Below, one piece after another: positions 45,704 to 54,360 of a stretch of DNA of 64,000 nucleotides. Origin of the DNA: Brachymonas denitrificans (GTDB lineage Bacteria; Pseudomonadota; Gammaproteobacteria; Burkholderiales; Burkholderiaceae_C); contig NZ_CAJQUA010000001.1 in the NCBI RefSeq assembly GCF_907163135.1, positions 1,751,001 to 1,815,000 of the forward strand. The letters are read 5' to 3'. Within the stretch, counting starts at the first letter, position 1. Each line of letters starts with the position of its first letter. Under the pieces are notes generated by a model. That model saw only the letters and a list, made by a program, of their open reading frames with translations. It had not been told where the DNA came from and ran no database searches. Made by a program: the position numbers and the translations under genes.

Positions 45704-46690
45704 TCAGCTCATCCAGCTGGCCACCAGCGTGAAGCTGCCGAACGCAAGCACGGTGGTGAGCAGGATGATGCGGGCGATGCGTGCCGTATCGGCCCCGAAG
45801 CGCTCGGCCAGCAGCGAGACGTTGCTGGCGCTGGGCAGTGCGGCGGCCATGGTCATCACGGTGATCACCGCATCGCTCAGGGGCAGGCCCACTGCCTGTC
45901 CGGCCTTGCCCATGCCGAAGGCCAGCAGCGGGTGCAGCACCAGCTTGAACAGGGCCACCGGCCACACGCCACTCCAGCCGCCTTGCCCCTGACGGCCCTG
46001 CCCCGCCACCATGTTGGCACGCGCCAGCACGGCGCCGATGGTGAACAGCGCCACCGGCGACGCAGCATTGCCGAGCAGCGCCACCGTCTTGTCGAGTGCG
46101 GCAGGCAGATGCAGGCCCGTGGCCGACGCCAGAGCGCCCAGCACCATGGACCAAGCCATCGGATTGCCGAGCACGCTGCGCAAGGCCTTGCCCAAGGCCA
46201 GCCGCAGACGGCGGGACGGGGGCAGCGTGGCCGTTTCGGCATCGCCATCCAGCCGCGACAGCGCAATGCAGACCGAAGAGGTCACCACCATATCCGCCGC
46301 CAGCAGCACGATGATGGGGCCGGTCGCCACCTCGCCCAGCAGCGCGACCAGCATCGGCACACCCATGAAGCCCACGTTGGGAAAGGTCGCCACCAGCGCG
46401 CCCAGGGCGGCGTCGTTCCAGCCAATGCGGCCGCGTTTGGTCACCACGATGGTCAGCGTGATCATGATGGCCGCTACCAGCAGATAGACGCTGAGCAGCG
46501 CCGTGTCGAGCAGCTCGGCGATTGGCGTCTGCGCGCTGTAGCGGTAGAGCATGGCCGGCAGCGCGAAGTACAGCACGAAGCTGTTCAGGCCCGGAATGGC
46601 CGCCAGCGGCAGCATCTCGCGCCGCGCCGCCACATAGCCGCACAGCACCAGTGCAAAAAACGGAAAAGTCACTCCGAGGATGGCCAGCAC
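45704..46690 (-). CDS. AEC-family (auxin efflux carrier-like) transporter
   Basis: The 328-aa inner-membrane protein has ten predicted membrane segments in two five-helix halves. The N-terminal half has VTFPFFALVLCGYVAARREM and LNSFVLYFALPAMLYRYSA, the C-terminal half NAASPVALFTIGAVLARAN and AALPSASNVSLLAERFGAD. It is probably an exporter or carrier of organic acids such as malate. Starting with GTG at 46690 (GGGAG 7 nt upstream) places the first membrane helix at the N-terminus; an ATG at 46771 would add 27 residues with no SD. Confidence 0.85.
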   Translation of the reverse strand: MLAILGVTFPFFALVLCGYVAARREMLPLAAIPGLNSFVLYFALPAMLYRYSAQTPIAELLDTALLSVYLLVAAIMITLTIVVTKRGRIGWNDAALGALVATFPNVGFMGVPMLVALLGEVATGPIIVLLAADMVVTSSVCIALSRLDGDAETATLPPSRRLRLALGKALRSVLGNPMAWSMVLGALASATGLHLPAALDKTVALLGNAASPVALFTIGAVLARANMVAGQGRQGQGGWSGVWPVALFKLVLHPLLAFGMGKAGQAVGLPLSDAVITVMTMAAALPSASNVSLLAERFGADTARIARIILLTTVLAFGSFTLVASWMS

Positions 46691-46807
46691 GCCTTGTCTC
46701 CCTGCTTGTTCTTGTGGGTTCCAGATGCACATGCTAGCGCCAACGAGCCGGTGTTGCGGGGCTTGCAGCAAAGATCAAGCCCTGCCGCCTGCCCGCACGG
46801 GATCGGC

Positions 46808-46874
46808 TACACTAGACCGCAATCTGGCGCCCTTTTGCGGTGCCCGCCTCCAAACCCGCTGCGGCGGGTTTTTT
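46808..46874 (+). ncRNA. Two-hairpin leader ending in an intrinsic terminator, upstream of rep
   Basis: TACACT (46808-46813, -10-like) is followed by hairpin 1 ACCGCAA/TTGCGGT (46816-46822, 46835-46841) and then hairpin 2 AACCCGC/GCGGGTT (46853-46870) with TTTT, a textbook rho-independent terminator. No plus-strand gene ends before it, so it either attenuates rep or makes a ~60-nt small RNA. No -35 element of good quality is visible. Confidence 0.55.
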
Positions 46875-46906
46875 GCTTGATCCCCTTTGCAGTTTCCCCT
46901 GAGCCC

Positions 46907-48982
46907 ATGTCCGCCGGCCTGAACGTCTCCCAGCAAGAAGCAGTCAACTACCTGCACGGCCCCTGCCTGGTGCTGGCCGGTGCCGGCTCGGGCAAGACAC
47001 GCGTGATCACGCACAAGATCGCGCGCCTGATCCAGGCCGGCTGCGAGCCCAGGCGCATCGCCGCCATCACCTTCACCAACAAGGCCGCCGCCGAAATGCG
47101 CGAACGCGCCAAGGGGCTGATCGGCAAGGCGGCCAAGGACGTGATCATCTGCACCTTCCACGCGCTCGGCGTGCGCATGCTGCGCGAGGATGGCGCGGCG
47201 CTTGGCCTGAAGGCACAGTTCAGCATCCTGGACAGCGATGACGTGCTGGCCCTGCTCAAGGACTGCGGCGGCACCACCGACGCCGCCGTAGCGCGCCAGT
47301 GGCAGTGGACCATCAGCCTGTGGAAGAACCAGGGCCTGAACGCCGACACCGCGCTGGCCCAGTGCACCGTGGGCAATGACGAGCACCGCAGCGCCGCCAT
47401 GGTGATGAAGCTCTACCAGGAGCGCCTCACGGCCTACCAGAGCGTGGATTTCGACGACCTGATCGGCCTGCCGCTCAAGCTGCTGCAGAACCACTCCGAC
47501 GTGCGCGAAAAATGGCAGAAGGCGCTCGGCCACGTGCTGGTGGACGAATACCAGGACACCAACGCCACCCAGTACGAACTGCTCAAGCTGCTGGTCGGCT
47601 GGCCCGACAAAGCCGATGCGCGCTTCACCGCCGTGGGCGATGATGACCAGAGCATCTACGGCTGGCGCGGCGCCACGCTGGACAATCTGCGCAAGCTGCC
47701 GGTAGATTTTCCCAGCCTCAAGGTGATCAAGCTGGAGCAGAACTACCGCTCCACCGGCACCATTCTGGAAGCCGCCAACAACGTGATCGGCCCCAACCCC
47801 AAGCTGTTCCCCAAGAAGCTGTGGAGCGCGCTGGGCGATGGCGAGCCGGTGCGCGTGGTCGATGCCGACAACGAGGAGCACGAGGCCGAGCGCGTAGTGG
47901 CGCGCATCCAGAGCCTGCGCGCCAACTCGGCGCACAAGGAGTTCAAGGATTTTGCCGTGCTCTACCGTGCCAACCACCAGAGTCGCCTGCTGGAAACCGC
48001 GCTGCGCCGCGCGCAGATTCCGTACAAGGTCTCGGGCGGCACCAGCTTTTTCGATCGCGCCGAGATCAAGGACCTGTGCGCCTGGTTCCGCCTGCTGGCC
48101 AACCAGGACGATGACCCAGCCTTCCTGCGCGCCATCACCTCGCCCAAGCGCGGCATCGGCCACACCACGCTGCAGCAACTGGGCGAGTTTGCCGGCAAGT
48201 ACAAGATCAGCATGTTCGAGGCCCTGTTCAGCGCCTCGCTGGCGGCCGCCCTGCCCAAGCGTGCGGTGGACGGCCTGCACGAGTTCGGCCGCTACCTGAA
48301 CGAGCTGGAATTCCGTGCCAAGTCCACCACCGGCGCCGAGGCGGCCAGGGAATTCCTGGCCAACTGGCTCAAGGAAATCCACTTCGAGAAATACCTGTAC
48401 GACAGCGAGGACAGCGAGAAGATCGCCGCAGCGCGCTGGAACAACGTGCTGGAATTCTGCGACTGGATGGCGCAGCGCTGCGGCGGCGTGATCGAGGATG
48501 TGGCCGGTGTCACCACGCAAAGCGAAATCCGCAGCATGCTGGAAATCGCGCAGAACGTGGCGCTGCTCTCCACCATCAGCGAGCGCGAGCAGGATCAGAA
48601 CGTGGTCACGCTGTCCACGCTGCATGCCTCCAAGGGACTGGAATGGCCGCATGTGATGCTGGTGGGGGTGACGGAGGGCATGCTGCCGTTCCGGGTGGAG
48701 GATGCCGAAGGTGACAGCGAGGGCCTGCTGCAGCGTATCCAGGAAGAACGCCGGCTGATGTATGTGGGCATCACGCGCGCGCAGCGCTCGCTTGCCGTGA
48801 GCTGGCCAAAAAAGCGCAAGAAGGGCCGCGACATCGTCGCTACCTCGCCGAGCCGCTTCATCAAGGAAATGGCGCTGGACAAGGCGACCGTGAAGGAAGA
48901 TCCGCGCGAGAAGCTGAAGGCGTTGCGGGCGGAGTTTGCGAAGAAGGCCGCGGCGAGCGGGGCCAGCAAGTCGCAGAACTGA
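46907..48982 (+). CDS. rep: ATP-dependent DNA helicase Rep
   Basis: A 691-aa SF1 3'-5' helicase that removes proteins from DNA ahead of the fork. The start MSAGLNVSQQEAVNYLHGPC gives the Q motif. It has Walker A VLAGAGSGKTRVITHK, Walker B VDEYQDTN, DDDQSIYGWRGA, KLEQNYRST, VTLSTLHASKGLEW and EERRLMYVGITRAQRSL. Length and the GLPLKLLQNH region suit Rep rather than UvrD (about 720 aa). There is no SD, and a terminator-like structure lies 33 nt upstream of the start, suggesting an attenuated leader. Confidence 0.95.
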   Translation: MSAGLNVSQQEAVNYLHGPCLVLAGAGSGKTRVITHKIARLIQAGCEPRRIAAITFTNKAAAEMRERAKGLIGKAAKDVIICTFHALGVRMLREDGAALGLKAQFSILDSDDVLALLKDCGGTTDAAVARQWQWTISLWKNQGLNADTALAQCTVGNDEHRSAAMVMKLYQERLTAYQSVDFDDLIGLPLKLLQNHSDVREKWQKALGHVLVDEYQDTNATQYELLKLLVGWPDKADARFTAVGDDDQSIYGWRGATLDNLRKLPVDFPSLKVIKLEQNYRSTGTILEAANNVIGPNPKLFPKKLWSALGDGEPVRVVDADNEEHEAERVVARIQSLRANSAHKEFKDFAVLYRANHQSRLLETALRRAQIPYKVSGGTSFFDRAEIKDLCAWFRLLANQDDDPAFLRAITSPKRGIGHTTLQQLGEFAGKYKISMFEALFSASLAAALPKRAVDGLHEFGRYLNELEFRAKSTTGAEAAREFLANWLKEIHFEKYLYDSEDSEKIAAARWNNVLEFCDWMAQRCGGVIEDVAGVTTQSEIRSMLEIAQNVALLSTISEREQDQNVVTLSTLHASKGLEWPHVMLVGVTEGMLPFRVEDAEGDSEGLLQRIQEERRLMYVGITRAQRSLAVSWPKKRKKGRDIVATSPSRFIKEMALDKATVKEDPREKLKALRAEFAKKAAASGASKSQN

Positions 48983-49164
48983 CGACCTGACGACGTTCTT
49001 CACGATCAGCGCTTGAGCCGGGCCGAGCTGAAGAGCATCTCCCTGACCGAAGCAGCCGACTCAAAACCGCTTGTTACCTCGACCAAGCGACTGTAATCTC
49101 CATCACAACGCGTACTTTCAAGCCCCTGCCAGCCACAGCGCAAACGGCTAGCCGGCGCGCCCTC

Positions 49165-50160
49165 TCACAGCATCAGCACACTACACCCCGTAGTCTGTCG
49201 CGCCTCCAGCGTGCGGTGCGCCTCCTGCACATCGGTCAGCGCAAAACGCTGGTCGATGTGGATCTTCACATCGCCGCTTTCCACCGCGGCGAACAGGTCA
49301 TCGGCCATGGCCTGCGTCGCTTCGCGGCCGCGCATGTGCATGAACAGGGTCTGGCGCGTGAGGTAGAGGCAGCCCTTCTGCGCCAGCAGCGCCGGCGCCA
49401 CCGGCGGCACCGGGCCGGAAGCGTTGCCGAAGCTCACCATCAGGCCGAAGGGCATCAGGCAGTCCAGCGAGCCCTCGAAGGTGTCCTTGCCGACCGAGTC
49501 GTAGACCACTTTCACGCCCGCACCGCCCGTGATTTCGCGCACGCGCTCGGCAAAGTTTTCCTTGCGGTAGTTGATGGCATGGGCAGCCCCGTTGGCCAGC
49601 GCCAGCGCGCATTTTTCGTCGCTGCCTGCAGTGGCGATCAGCTGCAGGCCCATGGCGCGCGCCCACTGGCAGGCGATCAGGCCGACACCGCCGGCGGCGG
49701 CGTGGAACAGGATGAAATCGCCCGCCACCACTTCGTGCTGGCCGCGCACGCGGCGCAGCAGGTACTGCGCGGTCAGGCCCTTGAGCATCATGGCGGCGCC
49801 CACGTCAAAGCCGAGCCCATCGGGCAGGCGGCACACGGTGTCGGCCGGCAAAGTGCGGGCATCGGCATAGCTGCCCGGCGTGGCGGCCACGTAGGCCACA
49901 CGCTCGCCCGGCTGCAGGTGCGTCACGCCGCTGCCGACGGCATCGACCACGCCCGCCGCTTCCATGCCCAGCGTGGCCGGCATGGGCAGCGGATAGAGGC
50001 CGGTGCGGTGGTACACATCGATGAAGTTCAGGCCCACGGCACGGTGCGCCACGCGCACCTCGCCCGGCCCCGGCTCGGGCACCTCGATCTGGCGCAGCTG
50101 CATGGCTTCGGGGCCGCCGGGAGCGTCGATCTGGATGGCGCGGCTGGTCAGTACGGGCAT
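49165..50160 (-). CDS. NADPH:quinone oxidoreductase (zinc-free MDR family)
   Basis: The 331-aa protein has the MDR architecture: a GroES-like N-terminal domain with VGLNFIDVYHRTGLYPLPMP and an NADPH-binding Rossmann domain with LFHAAAGGVGLIACQWARAM. There are no structural-zinc cysteines, as in Qor/zeta-crystallin. Start 50160 has AAGGAG 6 nt upstream. It reduces quinones by one or two electrons. Confidence 0.92.
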   Translation of the reverse strand: MPVLTSRAIQIDAPGGPEAMQLRQIEVPEPGPGEVRVAHRAVGLNFIDVYHRTGLYPLPMPATLGMEAAGVVDAVGSGVTHLQPGERVAYVAATPGSYADARTLPADTVCRLPDGLGFDVGAAMMLKGLTAQYLLRRVRGQHEVVAGDFILFHAAAGGVGLIACQWARAMGLQLIATAGSDEKCALALANGAAHAINYRKENFAERVREITGGAGVKVVYDSVGKDTFEGSLDCLMPFGLMVSFGNASGPVPPVAPALLAQKGCLYLTRQTLFMHMRGREATQAMADDLFAAVESGDVKIHIDQRFALTDVQEAHRTLEARQTTGCSVLML

Positions 50161-50258
50161 GGGGTTCTCCTTGAAATCCGGTGTTGCTTTCCCACCGCAT
50201 CCTAGCCGCTTTCCGCTTGCCCCTGCGCCGGTGCCATCCCGCATTTCTTGCTACAGTG

Positions 50259-51194
50259 ATGCCCCATATGTCTTCCCCTACCCCATCGGCCAGCAGTGGC
50301 CTGACTCCACGCGCCGCGCTGATGCTGGTACTGCCCCCCTTGCTGTGGGCAGGCAATGCGGTGGTCGGCCGCGCAGTCACCGACCTGATTCCGCCAGTCA
50401 CCTTCAACCTGGTGCGCTGGGCACTGGCGGCACTGATCCTGCTTCCCATGGCCTGGCAGACACTGCGCCCGAGCAGCCCGCTGTGGACACACTGGAAGCG
50501 CTATTCCATCCTCGGCCTGCTGGGCATCGGCTGCTACAACATGTTCCAGTACATGGCGCTGAAAACCTCCACGCCGGTGAACGTGACGCTGGTGGCCAGC
50601 AGCATGCCGCTGTGGATGATGCTGATCGGCCGCCTGTTCTACGATGCCCCGATCACGCGCTACAAGCTGGGCGGCGCCGTGCTGTCGCTGGCGGGGGTGC
50701 TGTTCGTGCTGTCACGGGGCACCTGGAACAACCTGCTGCAACTGCAGCTGGTGATTGGCGATCTGTACATGGTGGCGGCGACGATCGCCTGGTCGCTCTA
50801 CAGCTGGATGCTGCTGCATACGCGCGAACCGGCAACCGTGCGTGCCAGGTGGCAGGCCTTCGTGCTGGCGCAGGTGGTGTTCGGGCTGGCCTGGTCGGGC
50901 GTATTTACCGGAGTGGAGTGGGCGCTGCAGCCGCATCTGCATATCGATTGGAGCCCGAAGCTGCTCGGTGCGCTGGCCTATGTGGCGATCGGCCCGGCCG
51001 TGCTGGCCTATGCGTTCTGGAGCCGCGGCGTGCAGATGGTGGGGCCGACGGTGGCGGGGTTCTTCGTCAACCTCACGCCGCTGTTCGCAGCCATCCTCTC
51101 GGCCCTGTTCCTGGGCGACATGCCGGCCTGGTACCACGCGGTGGCATTCACGTTGATTGTGGCGGGGATTCTGGTTTCCTCGCGGCAGCGATAA
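50259..51194 (+). CDS. EamA/DMT-family transporter
   Basis: A 311-aa inner-membrane protein with about ten segments. Key sequences are LMLVLPPLLWAGNAVVGRAV, the proline/charge region PPVTFNLVRWALAA, and the second-half GPAVLAYAFWSRGVQMVGPT. Divergent from the quinone oxidoreductase gene. Start is uncertain: ATG at 50259 or 50268, neither with an SD; a TACAGT -10-like element overlaps 50259, so a leaderless mRNA is possible. Substrate unknown. Confidence 0.8.
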   Translation: MPHMSSPTPSASSGLTPRAALMLVLPPLLWAGNAVVGRAVTDLIPPVTFNLVRWALAALILLPMAWQTLRPSSPLWTHWKRYSILGLLGIGCYNMFQYMALKTSTPVNVTLVASSMPLWMMLIGRLFYDAPITRYKLGGAVLSLAGVLFVLSRGTWNNLLQLQLVIGDLYMVAATIAWSLYSWMLLHTREPATVRARWQAFVLAQVVFGLAWSGVFTGVEWALQPHLHIDWSPKLLGALAYVAIGPAVLAYAFWSRGVQMVGPTVAGFFVNLTPLFAAILSALFLGDMPAWYHAVAFTLIVAGILVSSRQR

Positions 51195-51224
51195 CCAGCC
51201 AAGGCTGACGTGCACACCCGACCC

Positions 51225-51264
51225 AAAGCAACAAGGGCCGGAGATTTCCGGCCCTTGTTGCTTT
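51225..51264. terminator. 18-bp perfect inverted repeat, bidirectional terminator
   Basis: AAAGCAACAAGGGCCGGA and its exact complement TCCGGCCCTTGTTGCTTT around a 4-nt loop lie between the convergent EamA and BON-protein genes; each strand ends in CTTT. Confidence 0.85.
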
Positions 51265-51282
51265 GATGGATGCTGCGCGTAC

Positions 51283-51603
51283 TTACGGGCGCACCACGAT
51301 GCTGTTGCGCACCGACTTCACGCCGCTGGTCATGCGTGCCAGTTCCTCGGCGCGGTCCTTCTCGGCCTGCGTCTTGGCAAAGCCGGTCAGCTGCACCTCG
51401 CCATTGAGCGTTTCCACCTTGATGGCGGCGGCGGACACCAGGCGGTCCTCGATGAAGCGTGCGCGGATGGCCGTGGAGATGGCGGCGTCATCGATATACG
51501 CGCCCACGGTCTGCTGGTCGCGCGCCACCGAGCAGCCGGTGGCCGTCAGGGTCATGACGCCGGTGATGGCCGCGATGGTGATGAGTTTGGCGGATGCTTT
51601 CAT
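51283..51603 (-). CDS. BON-domain lipoprotein
   Basis: A 106-aa protein with a signal peptide MKASAKLITIAAITGVMTLT and lipobox ATGC (Cys about 25). The mature part is one BON domain: DDAAISTAIRARFIEDRLVS, then IKVETLNGEVQLTGFAKTQA. The domain is found in OsmY/DolP-type envelope-stress proteins that bind phospholipids. It resembles DolP (YraP), but DolP carries two BON domains, so it is a shorter relative. Start 51603 is the M before the signal peptide. Confidence 0.88.
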   Translation of the reverse strand: MKASAKLITIAAITGVMTLTATGCSVARDQQTVGAYIDDAAISTAIRARFIEDRLVSAAAIKVETLNGEVQLTGFAKTQAEKDRAEELARMTSGVKSVRNSIVVRP

Positions 51604-51776
51604 GAGAGGCTCCAGTCTTGTTTGAAGGTCAACACATGCCGGCCATGGGGCCGACACCGCCGCCGCTGCGTCTGTGACGCCCAGGTTGCGGTTGGATGTC
51701 ATCTTCAGGCATGACCGTGCACCGGCCTGTCGGAAGCCTCAGGGGATGGCTGTGGGAGCCTGCCTACAGCCTGCTT

Positions 51777-52580
51777 TCAGAAAGTGCCGGGATAAGCGCC
51801 GCCGTCGAGCAGGATGTTCTGCCCGGTCAGATACCCCGCCTGCTGGCTGCACAGGAAGGCGCAGACGGCGCCGAACTCCGCCGGCGAGCCGAAGCGCTGC
51901 GCCGGAATGCTGGCCTGCTGCGCCGCGCGCACCGCATCCTCGCTGTTGCCGCTCTCGCCGGCGATGCCGGCAAAGGTGCTGGCCAGACGATCGGTATCGA
52001 ACTTGCCGGGCAGCAGGTTGTTGAGCGTGACATTGCGCGACGCCAGTTCGGGACTGCGCGCCAGGCCTGCGACAAAGCCGGTCAGGCCACTGCGCGCGCC
52101 GTTGGAGAGGCCGAGGATATCGATCGGCGCCTTCACCGCGCTGCTGGTGATGTTGACAATGCGGCCGAAGTCGCGCTCGGCCATGCCATCGATGGTGGCG
52201 CGGATCAGGGCGATCGGCGTGAGCATATTGGCATCCACCGCCTGCATCCACATGTCGCGGTCCCAGTCGCGGAAGTCGCCTACCGGCGGGCCGCCGGCGT
52301 TGGTGACCACGATGTCGAAGCTGTCGTGCTGGGCAAAGACCTGCTGGCGGCCGTACTCGCTGGTCACGTCTGCGGCCAGTGCCAGCACCTGCGGCGTGCT
52401 GCCACGATAGTCCTGCGCCAGCTCGCGCAGCTCCTTCGCAGCCTCGGCCAGTACGTCCGGGCGGCGCGCCACCACCAGCACGTTCACGCCCTCCTGCACC
52501 AGCGCCGCGGCGCAGCCGAAACCCAGCCCCCGGCTGGCGCCGCACACCAGCGCCCACTTGCCTGCAATGCCCAGATCCAT
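51777..52580 (-). CDS. Atypical SDR-family protein lacking the catalytic Tyr
   Basis: A 267-aa SDR-fold protein with the cofactor motif LVCGASRGLGFGCAAALVQE, the NAGG strand (IVVTNAGGPPVG) and an ITSSAVKAP serine strand. Where classic SDRs have YxxxK it reads LGLSNGARSGL, so the Tyr and Lys are replaced. Members of this subgroup ('LSNxxR') exist among FabG-like SDRs and have no proven activity. The ending YLTGQNILLDGGAYPG is typical of the family. It is probably cotranscribed with the EamA gene that ends 24 nt downstream of its start side. Confidence 0.85.
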   Translation of the reverse strand: MDLGIAGKWALVCGASRGLGFGCAAALVQEGVNVLVVARRPDVLAEAAKELRELAQDYRGSTPQVLALAADVTSEYGRQQVFAQHDSFDIVVTNAGGPPVGDFRDWDRDMWMQAVDANMLTPIALIRATIDGMAERDFGRIVNITSSAVKAPIDILGLSNGARSGLTGFVAGLARSPELASRNVTLNNLLPGKFDTDRLASTFAGIAGESGNSEDAVRAAQQASIPAQRFGSPAEFGAVCAFLCSQQAGYLTGQNILLDGGAYPGTF

Positions 52581-52604
52581 GTCCGTCTCCTTGGTTCGTA
52601 TTGT

Positions 52605-53537
52605 TCAGCGTTTCAGCCAGGTCACGGCAAACACCCCGGCCAGTACCAGCACTGTACCCGCCAGCACCCAGCCGGTAAATGGTTCGTCCAGCAGCAGCGC
52701 GCCCATGGCGATGGTGGCCATGGGCCCGACCATGCCCACCTGCGAGGCCAGCCCGGAACCGATGCGCTCCACGGCCCGCATCACCAGCCAGACCGGCAGC
52801 ACCGTGCAGGCGATCGCATTGAGCAGCGACAGCCACAGTACCGGCTCGGGCACCAGCGCCGCCGACAAGGGCCGCATCGCCACGAACTGCAGCAGGCAGA
52901 ATCCCGCCGCCACACTGGATGCCAGCCCCACCAGCCGCAGCGAGCCCAGCCGTTGCACCATGCGCCCGCTGCCGACCAGATAGATGGCGTAGCTGAGCGC
53001 GCTGGCAAACACCAGCGCCGCGCCAAGCAGGGTGCGCGCCCCGTCCCAGCGCACCTCGTGCGCAAACACCAGCAGCACGCCGGCGTAGCTCAATGCCATC
53101 GCGGCCCACTGGCCCCGGCCCACCGGCTTGCGCGTGAGCAGCCAGCCCAGCAGCAGCACCAGCGTGGGATTGAGGTAGAGAATCAGCCGCTCCAGCGAGG
53201 CGCTGATGTATTGCAGGCCGACGAAATCCAGATAGCTGGCCAGGTAATAGCCGCTGAAACCCAGCAGCAACACCCCGCCCCAGTCCCTGCGCGTGAGAGG
53301 CTGCGCGCCGGGCCGGCGGCCCGCCCACCAGGCCATCAGCAGGAATACCGGCAGCGCCAGCAGCATGCGGTACATCAGCAGCGTGATGGCATCCACCTGC
53401 CAGCGATAGGCCAGCTTGACGATGATGGCCTTGCCGCTGAAGCTGATGGCGCCTAGCATGGCCAGGCCGATGCCGGAGTACAACAGGCGACGCTGCTGCG
53501 CCTGGCTGTCGGCAGTGGAACGGTTCTCAACCGTCAT
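52605..53537 (-). CDS. EamA/DMT-family transporter
   Basis: A 310-aa ten-helix exporter with LLYSGIGLAMLGAISFSGKA at the first helix, SLERLILYLNPTLVLLLGWL in the first repeat and GPMATIAMGALLLDEPFTGW in the second. The start at 53537 is two nt beyond the upstream stop, so it should be translationally coupled to the spermidine-synthase-like gene. The pair may serve polyamine or related metabolite handling; this is inferred from order only. Confidence 0.85.
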   Translation of the reverse strand: MTVENRSTADSQAQQRRLLYSGIGLAMLGAISFSGKAIIVKLAYRWQVDAITLLMYRMLLALPVFLLMAWWAGRRPGAQPLTRRDWGGVLLLGFSGYYLASYLDFVGLQYISASLERLILYLNPTLVLLLGWLLTRKPVGRGQWAAMALSYAGVLLVFAHEVRWDGARTLLGAALVFASALSYAIYLVGSGRMVQRLGSLRLVGLASSVAAGFCLLQFVAMRPLSAALVPEPVLWLSLLNAIACTVLPVWLVMRAVERIGSGLASQVGMVGPMATIAMGALLLDEPFTGWVLAGTVLVLAGVFAVTWLKR

Positions 53538-53539
53538 CG

Positions 53540-54322
53540 TTACCGCCGCACCAGCGGACGCAGCGCGTTCAGCCACTTGTTGGCCGGCAGGCCCCAGCGT
53601 TCGCGGATGATGTCGGCGCGCTGCTCCCACACGGCGCGACTCGGGCGGCTGGCCGTGCGCTGCGCCAGCACCACGGTGTTGCCTTCGCGCGTGGGTTTGA
53701 AGGCCCAGAGCGCCTCGTCGCCAAAGGCCGCTGCAATGCGCTCCACGCTCTGGTCGAAGCTGCTGCTGCGGCCGAACAGGTTCACCGTCATGATGCCGTC
53801 CGGCGTGAGCAGGTTGCGGCAGTCCTGGTAGAAATCGGCGTCGTCCAGCACCGGGGCGGCAGCCTCGTGGTCGTACAGGTCTACCTGCAGCGCATCGATC
53901 GCGCCCTGCCACTCGGGCTGGCGGATTTCGCGGCTGGCATCGGCCAGCACCACATTCAGCGTTGCATTGTTGTCCGGCAGGCGGAACCACTGGCGGCAGG
54001 CGGCATACACCACCGGGTTGAGTTCGATGCAGGAGGTGAGCAATTCCATGCGCTGGTGGGTGAAGCGCGTCAGGCTGGCGGCACCCAGGCCGAGCTGCAT
54101 GGCGTGGCGCTCGGGCACGCTGTCCGGGTCCATGAACAGCAGCCAGGCCATCATGCGCTGGATGTACTCCAGCTCCAGTACCAGCGGATCGTCCAGCCGC
54201 ATGGCGCCCTGGATCCATTCCGTGCCCAGGTGCAGGTAGCGGCACTCGCCGTCTTCGGTGAAGTTGACGGGCGGCAGCTCGCCGGACGCGGGGGGGGATG
54301 CTCGGGAACGTTTCTTGGCCAT
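53540..54322 (-). CDS. Spermidine-synthase-like methyltransferase-fold protein
   Basis: The 260-aa protein has a Rossmann-like core with MQLGLGAASLTRFTHQRM (motif I of the PABP/SpeE fold), IELNPVVYAACRQWFRLP, the acidic DALQVDLYDHEAAAP (aminopropyl-transfer site analogue) and LTPDGIMTVNLFGRSS. It lacks the N-terminal beta-domain of canonical SpeE. Members of this class are often annotated as spermidine synthase without proof. Start 54322 places MAKKRSRASPP at the N-terminus. Confidence 0.75.
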   Translation of the reverse strand: MAKKRSRASPPASGELPPVNFTEDGECRYLHLGTEWIQGAMRLDDPLVLELEYIQRMMAWLLFMDPDSVPERHAMQLGLGAASLTRFTHQRMELLTSCIELNPVVYAACRQWFRLPDNNATLNVVLADASREIRQPEWQGAIDALQVDLYDHEAAAPVLDDADFYQDCRNLLTPDGIMTVNLFGRSSSFDQSVERIAAAFGDEALWAFKPTREGNTVVLAQRTASRPSRAVWEQRADIIRERWGLPANKWLNALRPLVRR

Positions 54323-54360
54323 GGCGAGGATTGTAAGAGGCCGCCCCCGCGGCGCCCGGA

